Source: Pseudoxanthomonas sp. X-1 (GTDB lineage Bacteria > Pseudomonadota > Gammaproteobacteria > Xanthomonadales > Xanthomonadaceae). From it: 64,000 bases of DNA. The stretch is from the NCBI RefSeq assembly GCF_020042665.1, contig NZ_CP083376.1:3694001-3758000 (forward strand), read 5' to 3'. Below, piece by piece: positions 1 to 9,390 of the stretch. The notes under the pieces were generated by a model. The model made no database searches. It was not told where the DNA came from and saw nothing but the letters and a program-made list of their open reading frames with translations. Both the position numbers and the translations under genes were made by a program. Each line of letters starts with the position of its first letter. The first letter of the stretch is position 1.

Positions 1-1286
1 ATGATGTCGGCGACGATGGCATCGCCATCCTCGCTGCGCGGATTGTCGTCGGTGACGATCACCGCATCGGCGTGTTCCTGCGCGATGCGCGCCATCTGCG
101 GCCGCTTGCCGCGATCACGGTCGCCGCCGCAGCCGAACACGCAGATCAGGCGCCCTTCGAGGTGGCCGCGCAGGCTGGTCAAGGCCTGCTGCAGCGCGTC
201 CGGGGTGTGCGCGTAATCGATCACCACCAGCGGCTGACCATCGACGCCGCCAAGGCGGTTCATGCGGCCATGGATCGGCTGCAGCTGCGCCAGCACCTGG
301 GCGATGCGCGCTGGCGCGACATCGGTGGCATGCAGCACGCCGGCCACCGCCAGCAGGTTGTCCACGTTGAAGCGGCCCAGCAGCGGCGAGCGCACCGGGT
401 GCACGGCCTCGCCGATCGCCAGCGTGAAGCCGATGCCGGCCGCATCCAGCACGACATCGCGCGCCTGCACGGCGGCCTGCGCCGCGCCAAGCGCGCTGAC
501 GCCGACCAGCTGCACCCCGTCGGCCAGCTTGCCCGGCAGGGTCGCGCCGAAAGCATCGTCCAGGTTAACCACCGCGGCCCGCAGGCCGGCGCGCTGGAAC
601 AGCCGCGCCTTGGCCGCGCCATAGCCTTCCATGGTGCCGTGGTAGTCCAGATGATCGCGGGTGAGGTTGGTGAACACCGCCACGTCGAAGGCGACCGCGT
701 CCACGCGGGTCTGCACCAGCGCGTGCGAACTGACTTCCATCGCCACCGCCTGCGCGCCGGCCTCGTGCAGCTGCGCCAGCAGCGCGTGGGTCTGCAGCAC
801 CAGCGGCGTGGTGAACCCGGTCGGCTGCACCTGCCCGTACAGTCCGGCGCCGAGCGTGCCGATGCTGCCGCCGGTGACGCCGAGCAGTTGCCAGGCCTGG
901 CCGAGCAGCTGCACGAAGGAGGTCTTGCCGTTGGTACCGGTCACCCCGACCACGGTCATCTGCCGCGAGGGGTGGCCGTAGAAGGTGTCGGCCATCGTGC
1001 CCAGCCGATGACGCAGGCCGGGCACCGCGATCGCATCGGCCGGGGCCGGCAGCGTTTCGGGCGCCGGCGGTTCGAACAGGATCGCCGCCGCACCAGCGGC
1101 GCGCGCCTGCTCGACGAAGCCCAGCCCGTGCCAGGTCGAGGGGCTGTTGTCGACCGGCCCGATGGCCACGAAGGCATCGCCCGGCCGCACGCTGCGGCTG
1201 TCCTGGGTGAGCCCGTGCACGATCAGGCCCGCCGGGACGGCGGGCACGTCGGGCAGCAGCGCGGACAGGGCCATGGCGCGGCTCAT
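1..1286 (-). CDS. murE: UDP-N-acetylmuramoyl-tripeptide synthetase MurE (3' end outside window)
   Basis: MurE adds meso-diaminopimelate to UDP-MurNAc-L-Ala-D-Glu in the cytoplasm, using ATP, during peptidoglycan precursor synthesis. About 428 residues are visible; the family is usually near 490, so the C-terminus is missing. The ATP loop GTNGKTS is at about residues 117-123. The DNPR motif that marks diaminopimelate-adding MurE lies close to the cut end. The ATG overlaps the ftsI stop codon as ATGA, which fixes the start and implies translational coupling. It is the fifth gene of the dcw operon in this window; murF and mraY would be expected just outside. Confidence 0.95.
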   Translation of the reverse strand, partial: MSRAMALSALLPDVPAVPAGLIVHGLTQDSRSVRPGDAFVAIGPVDNSPSTWHGLGFVEQARAAGAAAILFEPPAPETLPAPADAIAVPGLRHRLGTMADTFYGHPSRQMTVVGVTGTNGKTSFVQLLGQAWQLLGVTGGSIGTLGAGLYGQVQPTGFTTPLVLQTHALLAQLHEAGAQAVAMEVSSHALVQTRVDAVAFDVAVFTNLTRDHLDYHGTMEGYGAAKARLFQRAGLRAAVVNLDDAFGATLPGKLADGVQLVGVSALGAAQAAVQARDVVLDAAGIGFTLAIGEAVHPVRSPLLGRFNVDNLLAVAGVLHATDVAPARIAQVLAQLQPIHGRMNRLGGVDGQPLVVIDYAHTPDALQQALTSLRGHLEGRLICVFGCGGDRDRGKRPQMARIAQEHADAVIVTDDNPRSEDGDAIVADI

Positions 1287-3175
1287 TCCAGGCTCCTGGG
1301 CAGCGCCGGCTCGGCCTTGGCCTGGATCGGCGCGGGCAACGGCTTGGGCAGCGCGGCGACGGTCGGCGGACGCTTGGGCGCCTGCGCGGCGCGCTTGGCC
1401 TCGTCCTTGGCCTGCGCGGCCAGCCAGCTGTCGATGTCGTCCGGCGGCACGTCCATCAGGCGCAGCGCGTCTTCCATCACGTTGTGGAACACCGGCGCGG
1501 ACACCAGGCCGCCGTAGTACTTGCCGGCCTGCGGGTCGCGGATCACGGTGACCATGACGAAGCGCGGATTGGTCGCCGGCACCAGCCCGGCGAACAGCGC
1601 GGTGTAGTGGCCCGAGGCGTAGCTGCCGCCCGAGGCGATGCGCGCGGTACCGGTCTTGCCGGCCACGTGATAGCCCGGCACGGCCGCATCCTTGGCGCCG
1701 CCCTGGGTGACCACGGTCTCCATCATGGCGATGACCTGCTTGGTCACCTCCCGGGGCACGACCTGCACGCTGTTCTCGCTGCGCATGCCCTTGATGAAGG
1801 TCGGGGTGACCAGCATGCCGCCGTTGCCGATGGTCGCGTAGGCACGGGCGATCTGCAGCGGCGACACGTTCAGGCCATAGCCGTAGGCCATGGTGGTCTT
1901 GGTGGTGCCGTACCAGCCGGGGCTGCCCGGCGAAGGCACCGTGCCGGTGGCCTCGCCCGGGAAGCCGCTATGCGGCTTGCTGCCGTATCCGAAGGCCTTG
2001 ACCGTGTTGTAGAAGGTCTGGTCCGAAATCTTGTCGGCGATCTTGGCCGCGCCGATGTTGGAGCTGTGCGTGATCACCCCGCCCACGGTCAGCACGCCGT
2101 TGTTGCGCGGCACGTCGCGGATGGTGAAGCCGCCCTTGAGCGCCATGTAGCCCGGGTTGGTGTCGATCAGCGTGCTCGGCGTGACCACGCCCGCCGCCAG
2201 CGCGGTGGAGATGGTGATGGGCTTCATCGTCGAGCCCGGCTCGACCAGGTCGGTGACCGCGCGGTTGCGGTGCGCGTCCGGCTTGCCCAGATCCTGCGCG
2301 TTGGGGTTGAACGTGGGCAGGTTGACCATGGCCAGCACCTCGCCGGTGGCCACGTCCAGGATCACCACCGAGCCGCCGGCGGCCTGGTTGTCGTCGATCG
2401 CGCGGCGCAGTTCGCGCGCGGCGATGTACTGGATGCGGCGGTCCACGCTCAGGGTCAGGTCGTTGCCCGGCTGCGCCGGGCGCACCAGGTCGATGTTCTC
2501 CACGATGTGGCCGGCCTGGTCGCGGATGACCTTCTTCAGGCCAGGCTTGCCGCGCAGCCAGTCGTCGAAGGCCAGCTCCAGGCCTTCCTGGCCGCGGTCG
2601 TCGATGTTGGTGAAGCCCAGGATGTGGGCCATCACCTCGCCCTGCGGGTAGAAGCGCTTGTACTCGCGCTGCGAGTACACGCCGGGCACGCCGTGGGCCA
2701 GGATCGCCTTGGCCGCATCGGGGTTGATGCGGCGCTTGAGATACATGAACTCCTTGTCCGCCTTCTGGCTGACGCGGCGGGTCAGGCTCTCCAGCGGCTC
2801 GCCCAGCGCCTGGGCCAGCTCGGGCAGGCGGTCGGGCGACTTGAGCAGTTCGCGCGGATCGCACCACACCGACTCCACCGGCGAGGACACGGCCAGCGGC
2901 TCGCCGTTGCGGTCGGTGATCATGCCGCGCGAGGTCGGGATGGCCAGTTCGCGGGTGAACCGTGCGTCGCCTTCCTTCTGGTAGAAGTCGCTGTTGATCA
3001 GCTGCACGTAGGCGGCGCGGCCGACCAGGCTGACCGAGCACAGCACCAGCGCGCCGCCGACCAGCAGCAGGCGGTTGCGCAGGTCGTAGCGCGCGCGGTT
3101 GCGGTTGCGCGGCAGCGCGCCCTTGCGCTCGCCGTTGCGCTTGATCACGCGCTCGATGGCCTCGCGCAGGCTCAT
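1283..3175 (-). CDS. ftsI: Peptidoglycan D,D-transpeptidase FtsI (PBP3)
   Basis: Septal class B penicillin-binding protein of 630 residues, which cross-links peptidoglycan at the division site in the periplasm. A basic N-terminal tail is followed by one membrane segment (about 35-57), a dimerisation/pedestal region, and a transpeptidase domain with all three signatures: SxxK as STMK with Ser315, SSN at 371-373 and KTGT at 507-510. The start ATG overlaps the ftsL stop by four bases. The C-terminus is rich in Pro, Ala and Lys. The length is a little above the E. coli protein (588). Function is assigned with high confidence from motifs and gene order. Confidence 0.97.
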   Translation of the reverse strand: MSLREAIERVIKRNGERKGALPRNRNRARYDLRNRLLLVGGALVLCSVSLVGRAAYVQLINSDFYQKEGDARFTRELAIPTSRGMITDRNGEPLAVSSPVESVWCDPRELLKSPDRLPELAQALGEPLESLTRRVSQKADKEFMYLKRRINPDAAKAILAHGVPGVYSQREYKRFYPQGEVMAHILGFTNIDDRGQEGLELAFDDWLRGKPGLKKVIRDQAGHIVENIDLVRPAQPGNDLTLSVDRRIQYIAARELRRAIDDNQAAGGSVVILDVATGEVLAMVNLPTFNPNAQDLGKPDAHRNRAVTDLVEPGSTMKPITISTALAAGVVTPSTLIDTNPGYMALKGGFTIRDVPRNNGVLTVGGVITHSSNIGAAKIADKISDQTFYNTVKAFGYGSKPHSGFPGEATGTVPSPGSPGWYGTTKTTMAYGYGLNVSPLQIARAYATIGNGGMLVTPTFIKGMRSENSVQVVPREVTKQVIAMMETVVTQGGAKDAAVPGYHVAGKTGTARIASGGSYASGHYTALFAGLVPATNPRFVMVTVIRDPQAGKYYGGLVSAPVFHNVMEDALRLMDVPPDDIDSWLAAQAKDEAKRAAQAPKRPPTVAALPKPLPAPIQAKAEPALPRSLE

Positions 3176-3435
3176 GGGCGGATCACCACCACGTCGGCCG
3201 ATTCGGGCGACTTCATCCCCAGGCGCTCGCGCGCGATGCGCTCGACGCGGTTGCTCTCGCCGACGGTGGCCTGCTCCAGCTGCAGCCGGCCGAACTCGAT
3301 GTTCAGCTCGTCGCGCGCCTTGTCCAGCTGGTTGAGCTGGACGAACAGCACGCGGTGCTGGTGACGCGCGTATACCACCGCGATGGCGGTGGCGATGTTG
3401 GCCACGATCACGACGATGAGCAGCAGGCGGGTCAT
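3172..3435 (-). CDS. ftsL: Cell division protein FtsL
   Basis: Small bitopic divisome protein of 87 residues. A short cytoplasmic N-terminus (MTRLL) leads into one membrane helix (about 4-20), then a heptad-like coiled coil (about 25-65, with repeated Leu/Val and charged residues), and the LxxIARExLGM-like end typical of the family. FtsL forms a periplasmic complex with FtsB and FtsQ that activates FtsW and FtsI. Both ends overlap neighbours as ATGA (rsmH stop and ftsI start), so it is tightly coupled. A longer same-frame ORF extends upstream inside rsmH, but the membrane helix and overlap support this start. Confidence 0.93.
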   Translation of the reverse strand: MTRLLLIVVIVANIATAIAVVYARHQHRVLFVQLNQLDKARDELNIEFGRLQLEQATVGESNRVERIARERLGMKSPESADVVVIRP

Positions 3436-4388
3436 GCGACCTGCCCCAGCTTCTCGGCCACGCGCAGCACCGCGCTGCGGGCGCGCGGGTTGGTGGCGGT
3501 TTCCTCGGCGTCGGCGCGGGCCGCGTCCTGGATGATCTTCAGCGTGGGCGTGAAGTCCTGCGCCACCGGCAGGCGGCGGTTGCCGGCCGGCGCCTTGGCA
3601 TAGCCGGCGATGAAGCGCTTGACGATGCGGTCTTCCAGCGAATGGAAGCTGATCACCGCCAGCCGGCCGCCGACCTTCAGCCGCGACAGCGCCGCGTCCA
3701 GGCCCAGCTCCAGGTCGGCCAGCTCGCGGTTGATGTGGATGCGGATGGCCTGGAAGCTGCGCGTGGCCGGGTGGATCTTGTCCTTGCCGCGCGGCATCAC
3801 GCTGGCGATCAGCTCGGCCAGCTGCGCGGTGCGGGTCAGCGGGGCCTCGCCGCGGCGCGCGACGATGGCGCGGGCGATGCGCCGGCTCATGCGCTCCTCG
3901 CCGTACTGCCACAGCACGTCGGCGATCTCGGGCTCTTCTGCGCGCGCCAGCCACTGCGCGGCGCTCTCGCCCGCGTCAGGATCCATGCGCATGTCCAGCG
4001 GACCGTCCTTGCCGAAGGAGAAGCCGCGCTCGGCCACGTCCAGCTGCGGCGAGGACACGCCCAGGTCCAGCAGCACGCCATCCAGGCCGTCGGCCGTGGC
4101 GTCCCACTGCGCCAGCTCGGCGAAGCTGCCGCGATAGATCGACACGCGCGCGTCGCCGTCGAACACGGCGTGCGCATGGGCGATCGCGTCTGGGTCCTTG
4201 TCCATCAGCAGCAGTCGGCCTCCCGGGCCGAGTCGTTGCAGCACGCCGCGCGCATGGCCGCCGCGGCCGAGCGTGCCGTCCAGATACGTTCCGTCCACCT
4301 TCACCCGCAGCCCTTCCATGCACTGGGCGAACATCACCGGGAGGTGGCCGGGCTGCGCGTCGGGGCGCATCCGGGCACCTGCCGTCAC
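3432..4388 (-). CDS. rsmH: 16S rRNA (cytosine1402-N4)-methyltransferase RsmH (MraW)
   Basis: SAM-dependent enzyme of 318 residues that methylates N4 of C1402 in 16S rRNA, tuning the ribosomal P site. Near the N-terminus are the HLPVM motif and a GRGGHARG glycine-rich SAM loop, followed by [10 protein letters not shown] in the middle and [11 protein letters not shown] in the C-terminal half, all diagnostic of the MraW family. The GTG start overlaps the mraZ stop (GTGA). An ATG seven codons downstream is the alternative. It is the second gene of the dcw operon. Confidence 0.96.
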   Translation of the reverse strand: MTAGARMRPDAQPGHLPVMFAQCMEGLRVKVDGTYLDGTLGRGGHARGVLQRLGPGGRLLLMDKDPDAIAHAHAVFDGDARVSIYRGSFAELAQWDATADGLDGVLLDLGVSSPQLDVAERGFSFGKDGPLDMRMDPDAGESAAQWLARAEEPEIADVLWQYGEERMSRRIARAIVARRGEAPLTRTAQLAELIASVMPRGKDKIHPATRSFQAIRIHINRELADLELGLDAALSRLKVGGRLAVISFHSLEDRIVKRFIAGYAKAPAGNRRLPVAQDFTPTLKIIQDAARADAEETATNPRARSAVLRVAEKLGQVA

Positions 4389-4831
4389 AGCCTGAGCTCG
4401 AGCAGCTCCTCGCCCAGATCCTCGTCAGACAGGGTCTGCTGGATCTGCGCGCGGTGCGCCTGCTCGCTCCATAGTTCGAACTTGTCGCCCATGCCCAACA
4501 GCACGGCCTTCTTCTCGATGCCGACCGCGGCGCGATGGCTCGGCGGCACGGTCACCCGGCCATTGCCGTCCAGCTCGAGGAACGCGGCCGAACCCACCAG
4601 CTTCTGCTGCAGGGTGCGCACGGTGCGCTTGGTGTTGGGCATGGCCATCACCTCGTCGCGCACGCGCTCCCAGGCCGTGGCGTCGTACAGCCACAGGCAG
4701 CCGGCCTCGAAGGGGTTGTAGGTGAGCACCAGGCGGTTGCCGCACGCGCGCGCGACCTGGTCGCGGTAGGCGGTGGGAACCGCCAACCTGCCCTTGTCGT
4801 CCACTGTGATGGCGGTTTCGCCCTGGAACAC
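4385..4831 (-). CDS. mraZ: Transcriptional regulator MraZ
   Basis: AbrB-fold protein of 148 residues that is first in the dcw operon and, in studied bacteria, represses that operon by binding repeats upstream of its own gene. Two SpoVT/AbrB-like halves are visible: one from residue 1 ([14 protein letters not shown]) and one near residue 80 ([13 protein letters not shown]). The start is GTG (product begins MFQGETAI), preceded by a GAGG/AGGGG ribosome-binding region. The RsmH GTG overlaps the stop. The MraZ boxes in the promoter (separate entries) agree with autoregulation. Confidence 0.96.
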   Translation of the reverse strand: MFQGETAITVDDKGRLAVPTAYRDQVARACGNRLVLTYNPFEAGCLWLYDATAWERVRDEVMAMPNTKRTVRTLQQKLVGSAAFLELDGNGRVTVPPSHRAAVGIEKKAVLLGMGDKFELWSEQAHRAQIQQTLSDEDLGEELLELRL

Positions 4832-4870
4832 GTCCCCTCTACCTCGACTTCAGCACTGCGGCGGTCATTG

Positions 4871-4916
4871 AACCACGAAAAACCACAGAAACCCCGGATT
4901 TCCCGCTTGTGCCCAC
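4871..4916 (-). promoter_or_regulatory. Five MraZ-type boxes (10-bp period)
   Basis: Read on the minus strand, five hexamers recur with an exact 10-bp period: GTGGGC, GCGGGA, CGGGGT, GTGGTT, GTGGTT. MraZ is known to bind directly repeated TGGG-like hexamers spaced by about one helical turn upstream of mraZ. The first box overlaps the -10 element, which suits repression. The last two are degenerate (GTGGTT). Confidence 0.75.
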
Positions 4917-4942
4917 ATTAGCATCGGGCAAGGGGTTGTCAA
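4915..4942 (-). promoter_or_regulatory. Pmra: sigma70-type promoter of the dcw operon
   Basis: On the minus strand a perfect -35 TTGACA (4937-4942) is followed, after a 16-bp spacer, by TAATGT (4915-4920) as -10. Transcription would start near 4908, about 75 bases before the mraZ GTG, and the MraZ boxes begin inside the -10. This is the best-matching promoter in the window. The rest of the 328-bp gap up to the divergent gene at 5160 holds no other convincing element. Confidence 0.75.
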
Positions 4943-5159
4943 CAACTCGCACGCAGGAAAATCACTATCCGGATCAATGGCTTGCAAAGAACTTCAGAGA
5001 CTTGTTCAAGCCTTATCCACAAGTTGCTGTTTCGTCTCAAATTTTGAGATTGGACCGGGATTCAGGGCTGTGCAGGGGATGTGAAGTGACCCCTGTCACG
5101 GCAATGCCCGGAAGGCGTCCGCACGCGCGCACTGCGCAGACTCGGCCGACAATGGGCGC

Positions 5160-5921
5160 ATGTGCCTTGTCGCGATCGCCTGGAAAACCCACCCCCGCTG
5201 GCGCCTGGTCCTGGCCGGCAACCGCGACGAATTCCATGCTCGCCCCACCGCTGCGCTGGCGCCCTGGGCCGACCGGCCCGGCGTGGTGGCCGGGCGCGAC
5301 CTGCGGTCCGGCGGCAGCTGGGCCGGCGTCGGGCCGCAGGGACGGATGGCGGTGGTGACCAATGTCCGCGACCCGCGACTGACCGCCCCGCCCGGCGCCC
5401 CGTCGCGCGGTGCGCTGGTGGCCGACTTCCTGGCCGGACCAGCGCCCGCGGCGGAGACGGCCGACGCCCTGCACGCCCGCGCCGCGGCGTTCGCGCCCTT
5501 CAACCTGCTGCTGGCCGACGCGGTCGACTGCCGCTACGTGGGCAACTGGCCCGGCCCGCGGGCGCGCACCGTGCCGCCGGGCGTGCACGGCGTGTCCAAC
5601 GGCCCGTTCGACGACCCCTGGCCCAAGACCCGGCGCCTGTGCGCCGCCCTGGCCGAGTGGCTGGGCGGCCCGGCCGAGGACCCGGCGGCGCTGTGGGCCG
5701 CCCTGGCCGACCGCAGCCTCGCCCCGGACGACCAGTTACCCGACACCGGCATCGAGCTGGACCTGGAGCGCCGCCTGTCCGCCCCCTTCATCGCCGACCC
5801 ACGCTACGGCACCCGCGCCAGCACCCTGATCGCCCTCGACCACGCCGGCCGCGGCTGGATCGCTGAGCGGCGTTTCGGTCCTGAGGGGGTTTCTGCCGGG
5901 GAGACCAGGCTGGAGATCTGA
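5160..5921 (+). CDS. NRDE family protein (TANGO2-like)
   Basis: Protein of 253 residues that begins MCLVAIAW and carries the family-naming NRDE motif at about residues 21-24, followed by GGSWAG and a GALVADFL stretch. NRDE/TANGO2 proteins have an Ntn-hydrolase-like fold with a nucleophile-like Cys2. Human TANGO2 has been linked to heme or lipid handling, but the bacterial role is unsettled. No signal peptide or membrane segment is visible, so it is probably cytoplasmic. It stands alone on the plus strand, divergent from mraZ. A heptamer array begins at the base after its stop codon. Confidence 0.85.
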   Translation: MCLVAIAWKTHPRWRLVLAGNRDEFHARPTAALAPWADRPGVVAGRDLRSGGSWAGVGPQGRMAVVTNVRDPRLTAPPGAPSRGALVADFLAGPAPAAETADALHARAAAFAPFNLLLADAVDCRYVGNWPGPRARTVPPGVHGVSNGPFDDPWPKTRRLCAALAEWLGGPAEDPAALWAALADRSLAPDDQLPDTGIELDLERRLSAPFIADPRYGTRASTLIALDHAGRGWIAERRFGPEGVSAGETRLEI

Positions 5922-6012
5922 GGGATTCGGGATTCGGGATTCGGGATTCGGGATTCGGGATTCGGGATTGGGGATTGGGGATTGGGGATTGGGGATTGGG
6001 GATTGGGGATTG
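5922..6012 (+). repeat. Tandem heptamer array, 13 copies (GGGATTC x6, GGGATTG x7)
   Basis: Thirteen uninterrupted 7-bp units begin immediately after the TGA of the NRDE gene: six GGGATTC copies, then seven GGGATTG copies. Sequence variation is confined to the last base of the unit, with a single switch point. The same heptamers build the palindromic elements at 20067-20157, 55006-55105 and 55685-55768, but here no inverted arm follows. Copy number may vary between strains by slippage. Confidence 0.95.
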
Positions 6013-6100
6013 GGATGCGGAGGATTGCTTTGACGGGTGTTCCGTGACGAGCGCGCACGGGCACCGACGGACCCAGTGAAAGCCGTCGAAGCAGAGCCCC

Positions 6101-6210
6101 CTTTGGTAAAGGGGGCGCGGCGAAGCCGCGGGGATTTGGCACGATGGCCTGGGGCCCGCGTTTCGCATCGCGAAACGTGGGGGCTTCATCGCGTATCGCG
6201 CGATGAAGCC
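6101..6210 (-). terminator. Hairpins downstream of rnpB
   Basis: Three inverted repeats lie between the heptamer array and rnpB. One has 12-bp arms (GGCTTCATCGCG, 6182-6193 and 6199-6210). One has arms CGTTTCGC/GCGAAACG (6159-6177). One is a GCCCCC/GGGGGC hairpin near 6101-6118. The first sits directly after the 3' end of rnpB and is a plausible terminator or processing signal, although no T-run follows. No coding sequence is seen in this stretch. Confidence 0.4.
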
Positions 6211-6212
6211 AG

Positions 6213-6583
6213 GTGGCGGAGCCGGCCTGTAAGCCGGGTTCTGTCGTGGACAGTCATTCCTCTAGGCGCATCGTCACCGATACGCTCAAGCAACCTACCC
6301 GGACCCGACGCGGGCCGCGTCATGAGGTCCCTATTCGGTCTTGCTCCCGGTGGGGTTTACCGTGCCGGTCCGTTGCCGGACTCGCGGTGCGCTCTTACCG
6401 CACCATTTCACCCTTACCTGATCCCTTGCGGGCCATCGGCGGTTTGCTTTCTGTTGCACTGGCCGTCGGCTCGCGCCGCCCAGGCGTTACCTGGCACCGT
6501 GCCCTGTGGAGCCCGGACTTTCCTCGGCGCCCGCTTCCATCGAAATGGAGCGGACGACGCGACTGTCCGGCCGGCTCCGCCGT
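6213..6583 (-). ncRNA. rnpB: RNase P RNA (M1 RNA)
   Basis: Catalytic RNA of RNase P, which matures tRNA 5' ends together with the RnpA protein. On the minus strand the conserved 5' core GAGGAAAGTCCGGGCTCC is followed by a CAGGGCACGGTGCCAGGTAA segment, the AGGGTGAAATGGTGCGGTAAG block, and the 3' block GAGGAATGACTGTCC-ACGACAGAACCCGGCTTAC. The ends pair as GGCGGAGCCGGC with GCCGGCTCCGCC, which sets the limits to within a few bases. It is a bacterial type A RNA. It lies between rsmI and the dcw cluster. Confidence 0.95.
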
Positions 6584-6693
6584 CGCGGATTGTCGCATGC
6601 CGGCAGGAGCCAAGGGAAAAAACCAAGAATCCGTCGGCGCGAACAGCCTCTACGCCTTCCGCGCCTCCCGTTCCGCCGCGCCCGTTCCTCGCC

Positions 6694-7512
6694 TCAAGCC
6701 CCGTACAACGCCTTGCGCGGCGCGCCGGTGATCTCGGCGGCGAGCTTGGCGGCGGTCGAGGGCGGCAGGTGGGCCTTGAGCAGGGCGTGCACGCGGTGGC
6801 CTTCGGCGAGCTGGGCGTCGGCATCGTCGCCGGCGCCCTGCACCATCACCACGAACTCGCCCTTGCGCTGGTTGTCGTCGGCCTGCACCTGCGCCAGCAG
6901 CGTGCCGAGGCTGCCGTCGAGCACGGTCTCGAACAGCTTGGTCAGCTCGCGCGCCAGGGCGGCGGGACGCGCCGCGCCGAAGGCCTCGGCCAGGTCGGCC
7001 AGCGACTCGGCGATGCGGTGCGAGGATTCGTAGAACACCAGCGTGCGCGGCTCGCCGGCCAGCGCGCGCAGCGCGTCGCGCCGGGCGCTGGCCTTGGCCG
7101 GCAGGAAGCCTTCGAAGACGAAGCGGTCGCTCGGCAGGCCGGCCACGCTCAGCGCGGCGATCGCCGCGCAGGCGCCCGGCACCGGGCTGACCCGCACGCC
7201 GGCCGCGCGCGCGGCGCGCACCAGCCGATAGCCGGGATCGGACACCAGCGGCGTGCCCGCATCGGAGACCAGCGCCAGCGACTGCCCTTCCAGCAGACGC
7301 GCGACGATGCGCGCGGCCATCGCCTCCTCGTTGTGTTCGTGCAGGGCCAGCAGCGGCGTGGACACGCCGAAATGCGCCAGCAGCTGGCCGGTGCGGCGGG
7401 TGTCCTCGGCACAGATGGCGTCGACCGTGCGCAGGGTCTCCAGCGCGCGCGGCGTGAGATCGGCGAGGTTGCCGATCGGCGTGGCGACGACATGGAGGGT
7501 GGGCTGGGCCAT
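6694..7512 (-). CDS. rsmI: 16S rRNA (cytidine1402-2'-O)-methyltransferase RsmI
   Basis: SAM-dependent 2'-O-methyltransferase of 272 residues acting on C1402 of 16S rRNA, the same nucleotide that RsmH, encoded 2.3 kb away, methylates on N4. Tetrapyrrole-methylase fold motifs are present: VVATPIGNLAD at the N-terminus, ALVSDAGTPLVSDPG, VPGACA, and FYESSHR in the second half. The start MAQPTLHV is chosen over an ATG 21 codons upstream because homology begins there. The gene is divergent from the lpoA-like gene with a 68-bp gap containing oppositely oriented -10-like elements (TAGAAT on plus, TAGGAT on minus). Confidence 0.95.
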   Translation of the reverse strand: MAQPTLHVVATPIGNLADLTPRALETLRTVDAICAEDTRRTGQLLAHFGVSTPLLALHEHNEEAMAARIVARLLEGQSLALVSDAGTPLVSDPGYRLVRAARAAGVRVSPVPGACAAIAALSVAGLPSDRFVFEGFLPAKASARRDALRALAGEPRTLVFYESSHRIAESLADLAEAFGAARPAALARELTKLFETVLDGSLGTLLAQVQADDNQRKGEFVVMVQGAGDDADAQLAEGHRVHALLKAHLPPSTAAKLAAEITGAPRKALYGA

Positions 7513-7580
7513 GGACAGGCACTCATCTGGCAAAGGGTAGAATCCTAGCCCGTTCCTCCAGACCCGGCCCCGCACTGCCC

Positions 7581-8966
7581 ATGCATACGCGCACCGCCCT
7601 GCTGTTCGCCCCGGCCCTGCTCGGCCTGCTCCTGGTCGGCTGCGCCACCACGCAGGTGGCCCCGAGCGCGGGCACCGCCACGCGCGCGGAGCAGAATGCG
7701 GCCTTCGTCCAGGCCCAGCAGCTGGCCGCCCAGCGCCCCGGCCTGAGCGGCCAGGCGCTGAGCGAGAACACCCGGCGCATCCAGGCGCTGCTGGCCGAGC
7801 TGGACAACGTCACGCTGACCCGCGAAGCCACCGCGCTGCCCCCGGGCGACCCGCTCTACCCGCTGGCCGGCAACGCGCTGCTGGAGCGCAAGCTGCCGCT
7901 GCCGCGCCCGTTCGACCATGGCAGCCAATGGAACTTCGACGCCAACGGCCGCCCGCCGGCGGACCGCGACGGCTACCGCCCGCCGCAGAAACTGGCCGTG
8001 CTGCTGCCGCTGTCCGGCCCGCTGAGCGCCGCGGCCGCGCCGGTGCGCGATGGCCTGCTGGCCGGGTACTACGGCGAGCATCGCCGTCGTCCCGAGATCC
8101 GCTTCTACGACACCGCCAGCAGCCCGGTGGATGCCACCAATGCCTACGCGCGCGCGGTGGCCGACGGCGCCGAGCTGGTGGTCGGCCCGCTGGGGCGCGA
8201 GCAGGTCGACGCGCTGTTCCGCCAGGGCAACCTGAAAGTGCCGGTGCTGGCGCTCAACCGCGGCGAACTGGAACCGCCGCAGGGCGCGGCCAGCTTCTCG
8301 CTGGCGCCGGAGGCCGAAGGCGTGAGCGTGGCCGATTACCTGCTCAAGCTTGAACGCAAGCGCGTGCTGATCGTCGGCGGCAGCGACGAGAGCAGCCGGC
8401 GCGCGGCGGACGCCTTCGGCAAGCGCTTCAGCGAGGGGGGCGGCGTGGTCGCCGACGTGCTGACCGTGGGCGATGCGCCCGCCGACCTGTCCGCGCCGCT
8501 GGCCACGGCCGCGGGCAAGAACATCGATGCGATCTTCCTGGCCGTGCGCGGCTCGACCGCGCGCGCGCTGACCCCGCAGCTGGCGCTGGCCGGGCTGGGC
8601 GGCAAGACCCGCGTGGGCACCTCGCTGCTGGTGCAGGGCACCGGCAAGCCGGAGGAGGACAACGTGCTGGATGGGGTGATCTATCCGACCGAGACCTGGT
8701 CGGCCAACGGCGTCACCGGCCTGCCCTCGGCTACGACCGTGGCGGCCACGCTGCCGACCGCCCGCGGCGGCGCGGCGCGGCTGTTCGCCTTCGGCTACGA
8801 CGCCTGGCAGCTGTCGGCCTACCTGCCGCGCCTGGTCGGCAACGCCAACGCCGACGTGCGCGGGGCGACCGGCACGCTGACCCTGGACGGCTTCGGCACC
8901 GTGCTGCGCGCACCGTCCTGGGCGACCTTCCGCGGCGGCGTACCGGTGCCGATCGCCGGCGGCTGA
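7581..8966 (+). CDS. lpoA: Penicillin-binding protein activator, LpoA-like lipoprotein
   Basis: Lipoprotein of 461 residues with a signal peptide and lipobox ending LLVGC (Cys21), predicted to sit in the outer membrane facing the periplasm. The C-terminal two thirds, from about residue 130 ([28 protein letters not shown]), have the periplasmic-binding-like fold of the LppC/LpoA family, which stimulates PBP1A in E. coli. The N-terminal TPR-type domain of E. coli LpoA is shorter here. Position next to rsmI and yraN is the conserved gammaproteobacterial context. The activator function is inferred from the family. Confidence 0.85.
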   Translation: MHTRTALLFAPALLGLLLVGCATTQVAPSAGTATRAEQNAAFVQAQQLAAQRPGLSGQALSENTRRIQALLAELDNVTLTREATALPPGDPLYPLAGNALLERKLPLPRPFDHGSQWNFDANGRPPADRDGYRPPQKLAVLLPLSGPLSAAAAPVRDGLLAGYYGEHRRRPEIRFYDTASSPVDATNAYARAVADGAELVVGPLGREQVDALFRQGNLKVPVLALNRGELEPPQGAASFSLAPEAEGVSVADYLLKLERKRVLIVGGSDESSRRAADAFGKRFSEGGGVVADVLTVGDAPADLSAPLATAAGKNIDAIFLAVRGSTARALTPQLALAGLGGKTRVGTSLLVQGTGKPEEDNVLDGVIYPTETWSANGVTGLPSATTVAATLPTARGGAARLFAFGYDAWQLSAYLPRLVGNANADVRGATGTLTLDGFGTVLRAPSWATFRGGVPVPIAGG

Positions 8967-8974
8967 GCGCGGCG

Positions 8975-9361
8975 ATGGCCGAGCGCCAGGCACGCGGTGC
9001 GACGGCCGAAGCCGCGGCCCGCGCGCTGCTGGAGCGCGACGGCCTGCGCCTGGTCGCCGCCAATGTCCGATTCCGCGGCGGCGAACTGGATCTGGTGATG
9101 CACGACGCGGCCGCGCGCGGCGGCGCCTGCCTGGTATTCGTGGAGGTGCGCTACCGCGGCGCGAGCGCGTTCGGCGGCGGCGCGGCGTCTGTCGATTCGG
9201 CCAAGCGCCGCAAGCTGGTCCACGCCGCCCAGCTGTATCTGGCCCAGCATCCGCGCTGGGCCAGCCTGCCGTGCCGCTTCGACGTGGTCGAAGCGCACGG
9301 CGATCCCGCCAACCCCCAGCTCACCTGGCTGCGCGACGCCTTCCGCGCCGACGAAGCCTAA
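8975..9361 (+). CDS. yraN: YraN / UPF0102 family nuclease-like protein
   Basis: Protein of 128 residues, eight bases after lpoA, so probably co-transcribed. The restriction-endonuclease-like core is visible: GxxAExxA at the N-terminus ([12 protein letters not shown]), RGGELDLVM with the acidic residues of the active-site pattern, and the FVEVRYR motif (E-x-K type, with Arg replacing the usual Lys). The family is widespread and its role is unproven; a DNA repair or recombination nuclease is the usual guess. Confidence 0.88.
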   Translation: MAERQARGATAEAAARALLERDGLRLVAANVRFRGGELDLVMHDAAARGGACLVFVEVRYRGASAFGGGAASVDSAKRRKLVHAAQLYLAQHPRWASLPCRFDVVEAHGDPANPQLTWLRDAFRADEA

Positions 9362-9387
9362 GGCCTGCCGTCGACCCCGGGCAGGCC
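9362..9387. terminator. Hairpin between convergent yraN and hydrolase genes
   Basis: Arms GGCCTGCC and GGCAGGCC (8 bp) enclose a 10-base loop in the 29-bp gap between two convergent stop codons. No T-run follows on either strand. It may serve as a shared bidirectional terminator. Confidence 0.45.
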
Positions 9388-9390
9388 ACC

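Noticed and set aside
4909..5358. 149-residue plus-strand ORF upstream of and overlapping the NRDE gene
   Set aside because: It covers the mraZ promoter and MraZ boxes and has no homology-like pattern; the NRDE frame is well supported.
5922..6012. CRISPR array or minisatellite gene
   Set aside because: Units are 7 bp with no spacers and there are no cas genes; it is a simple tandem array.
6037..7548. 503-residue plus-strand ORF over rnpB and rsmI
   Set aside because: Runs through a structural RNA gene and antisense to rsmI.
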